Source: Polyangium jinanense (GTDB lineage Bacteria > Myxococcota > Polyangia > Polyangiales > Polyangiaceae). From it: a DNA stretch of 64,000 nt. Made by a program: the position numbers and the translations under genes. Shown here piece after piece: positions 63,761-64,000 of this stretch (positions are counted from its first letter, which is position 1; every line of letters begins with the position of its first letter). The notes beneath the pieces were generated by a model. That model was not told where the DNA came from, made no database searches, and worked only from the letters and a program-made list of their open reading frames with translations. The stretch lies in NCBI RefSeq assembly GCF_028435365.1, contig NZ_JAGTJJ010000006.1:248001-312000 (forward strand), in the 5' to 3' direction.

Positions 63761-64000
63761 ATGAGCAAGAAAGCGTTGCGGATCGAAGTCTTCTTGAGCA
63801 TCGGCGACGCCTCCTGGCCGGCGCTCCGGCTGCGCGTGGACGAGGGCATGAGCGAGCTCGGCGGGGCCTGGGTCGAGGTCGCGGTGGGCTCGGATCTCGA
63901 CGTCGAGGGGCTGCTCGAAGAGCCGGCGACGGTCGTGATCTTCTGGGACGGGCAGGAGAAGCGGCGGTTCTCCATGCAGCTCGCGCGGGGCCGCTTCCTC
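63761..64000 (+). CDS. VgrG-like T6SS spike protein, 5' part
   Basis: The frame starts at the ATG at 63761 with GAGGAG upstream and is open to the right edge, giving 80 residues. The start (RIEVFLSIGDASWPALRLRV, later LLEEPATVVIFWDGQEKRRF) matches the first beta-domain of VgrG proteins. VgrG trimers form the puncturing tip of the type VI secretion needle. The family call rests on a short segment plus the DUF2169 neighbour. Confidence 0.7.
   Translation, partial: MSKKALRIEVFLSIGDASWPALRLRVDEGMSELGGAWVEVAVGSDLDVEGLLEEPATVVIFWDGQEKRRFSMQLARGRFL

Overview
The window is high-GC DNA from a large-genome myxobacterium, most likely of the Sorangium/Polyangium group. This is inferred, not proven. The support is the density of eukaryote-like Ser/Thr kinases, GAF/PAS histidine kinases, a kinase fused to a sigma-54 activator, PEGA and Cys-rich lipoproteins, a myxochelin-type siderophore cluster and a VgrG/DUF2169 type VI secretion module. 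I found no rRNA, tRNA, CRISPR array or insertion sequence.

Layout. (1) 1-10.2 kb: a minus-strand set of a lipoprotein cut by the left edge, a 1452-residue kinase/ATPase/TPR/GAF/sigma-54 activator and an exported protein of unknown function. Across a divergent promoter lies a hybrid histidine kinase, followed by a small STAS-like protein. (2) 10.2-28.8 kb: a complete catecholate siderophore locus made of two convergent operons. The plus operon encodes an MFS exporter, class II DAHP synthase, isochorismate synthase, DHB-AMP ligase, isochorismatase/ArCP and dihydro-DHB dehydrogenase, so it makes and activates 2,3-dihydroxybenzoate. The minus operon encodes a lysine-type C-A-PCP-reductase NRPS, an aminotransferase, a TonB-dependent receptor, a propeller lipoprotein and a PepSY membrane protein, so it assembles the siderophore and takes it back up. 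Each operon starts at a promoter overlapped by a Fur-box-like palindrome, and the two meet at a small hairpin. (3) 28.8-42.5 kb: a tiny secreted peptide, a DsbA-like isomerase, a PhoX phosphatase on a collagen-like stalk with a diheme lipoprotein, a membrane Ser/Thr kinase, a PstS-like binding protein, a Cys-rich lipoprotein, a TPR/PEGA protein, a glycosyltransferase, a metallophosphoesterase and a glycerophosphodiesterase.

(4) 42.5-46.1 kb: a three-gene signalling set of a small Cys-containing sensor-like protein, an RsbR-like STAS protein and a GAF histidine kinase. (5) 46.1-54.8 kb: a TetR repressor with a cytochrome P450, divergent from an EmrA/EmrB efflux pump whose last gene overlaps an RpoH-type sigma factor. 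Two mirror-image copies of a 17-bp operator lie between the two directions. A complete class I P450 system (reductase, ferredoxin, P450) follows. (6) 54.9-64 kb: a WD40 protein, then a segment carrying DUF488 and HAD/P-loop ATPase genes. That segment is bracketed by two copies of a 244-bp sequence 3,490 bp apart. One copy is a broken 5' end, the other the intact start of an 877-residue degenerate trypsin-like/TPR protein. This protein leads into DUF2169 and the N-terminus of VgrG at the right edge.

The siderophore operons form the best understood unit. The least explained structures are the dual-operator efflux/sigma-factor operon, the pseudoprotease beside the VgrG module, and the kinase-activator fusion that lacks its metal-binding Asn.
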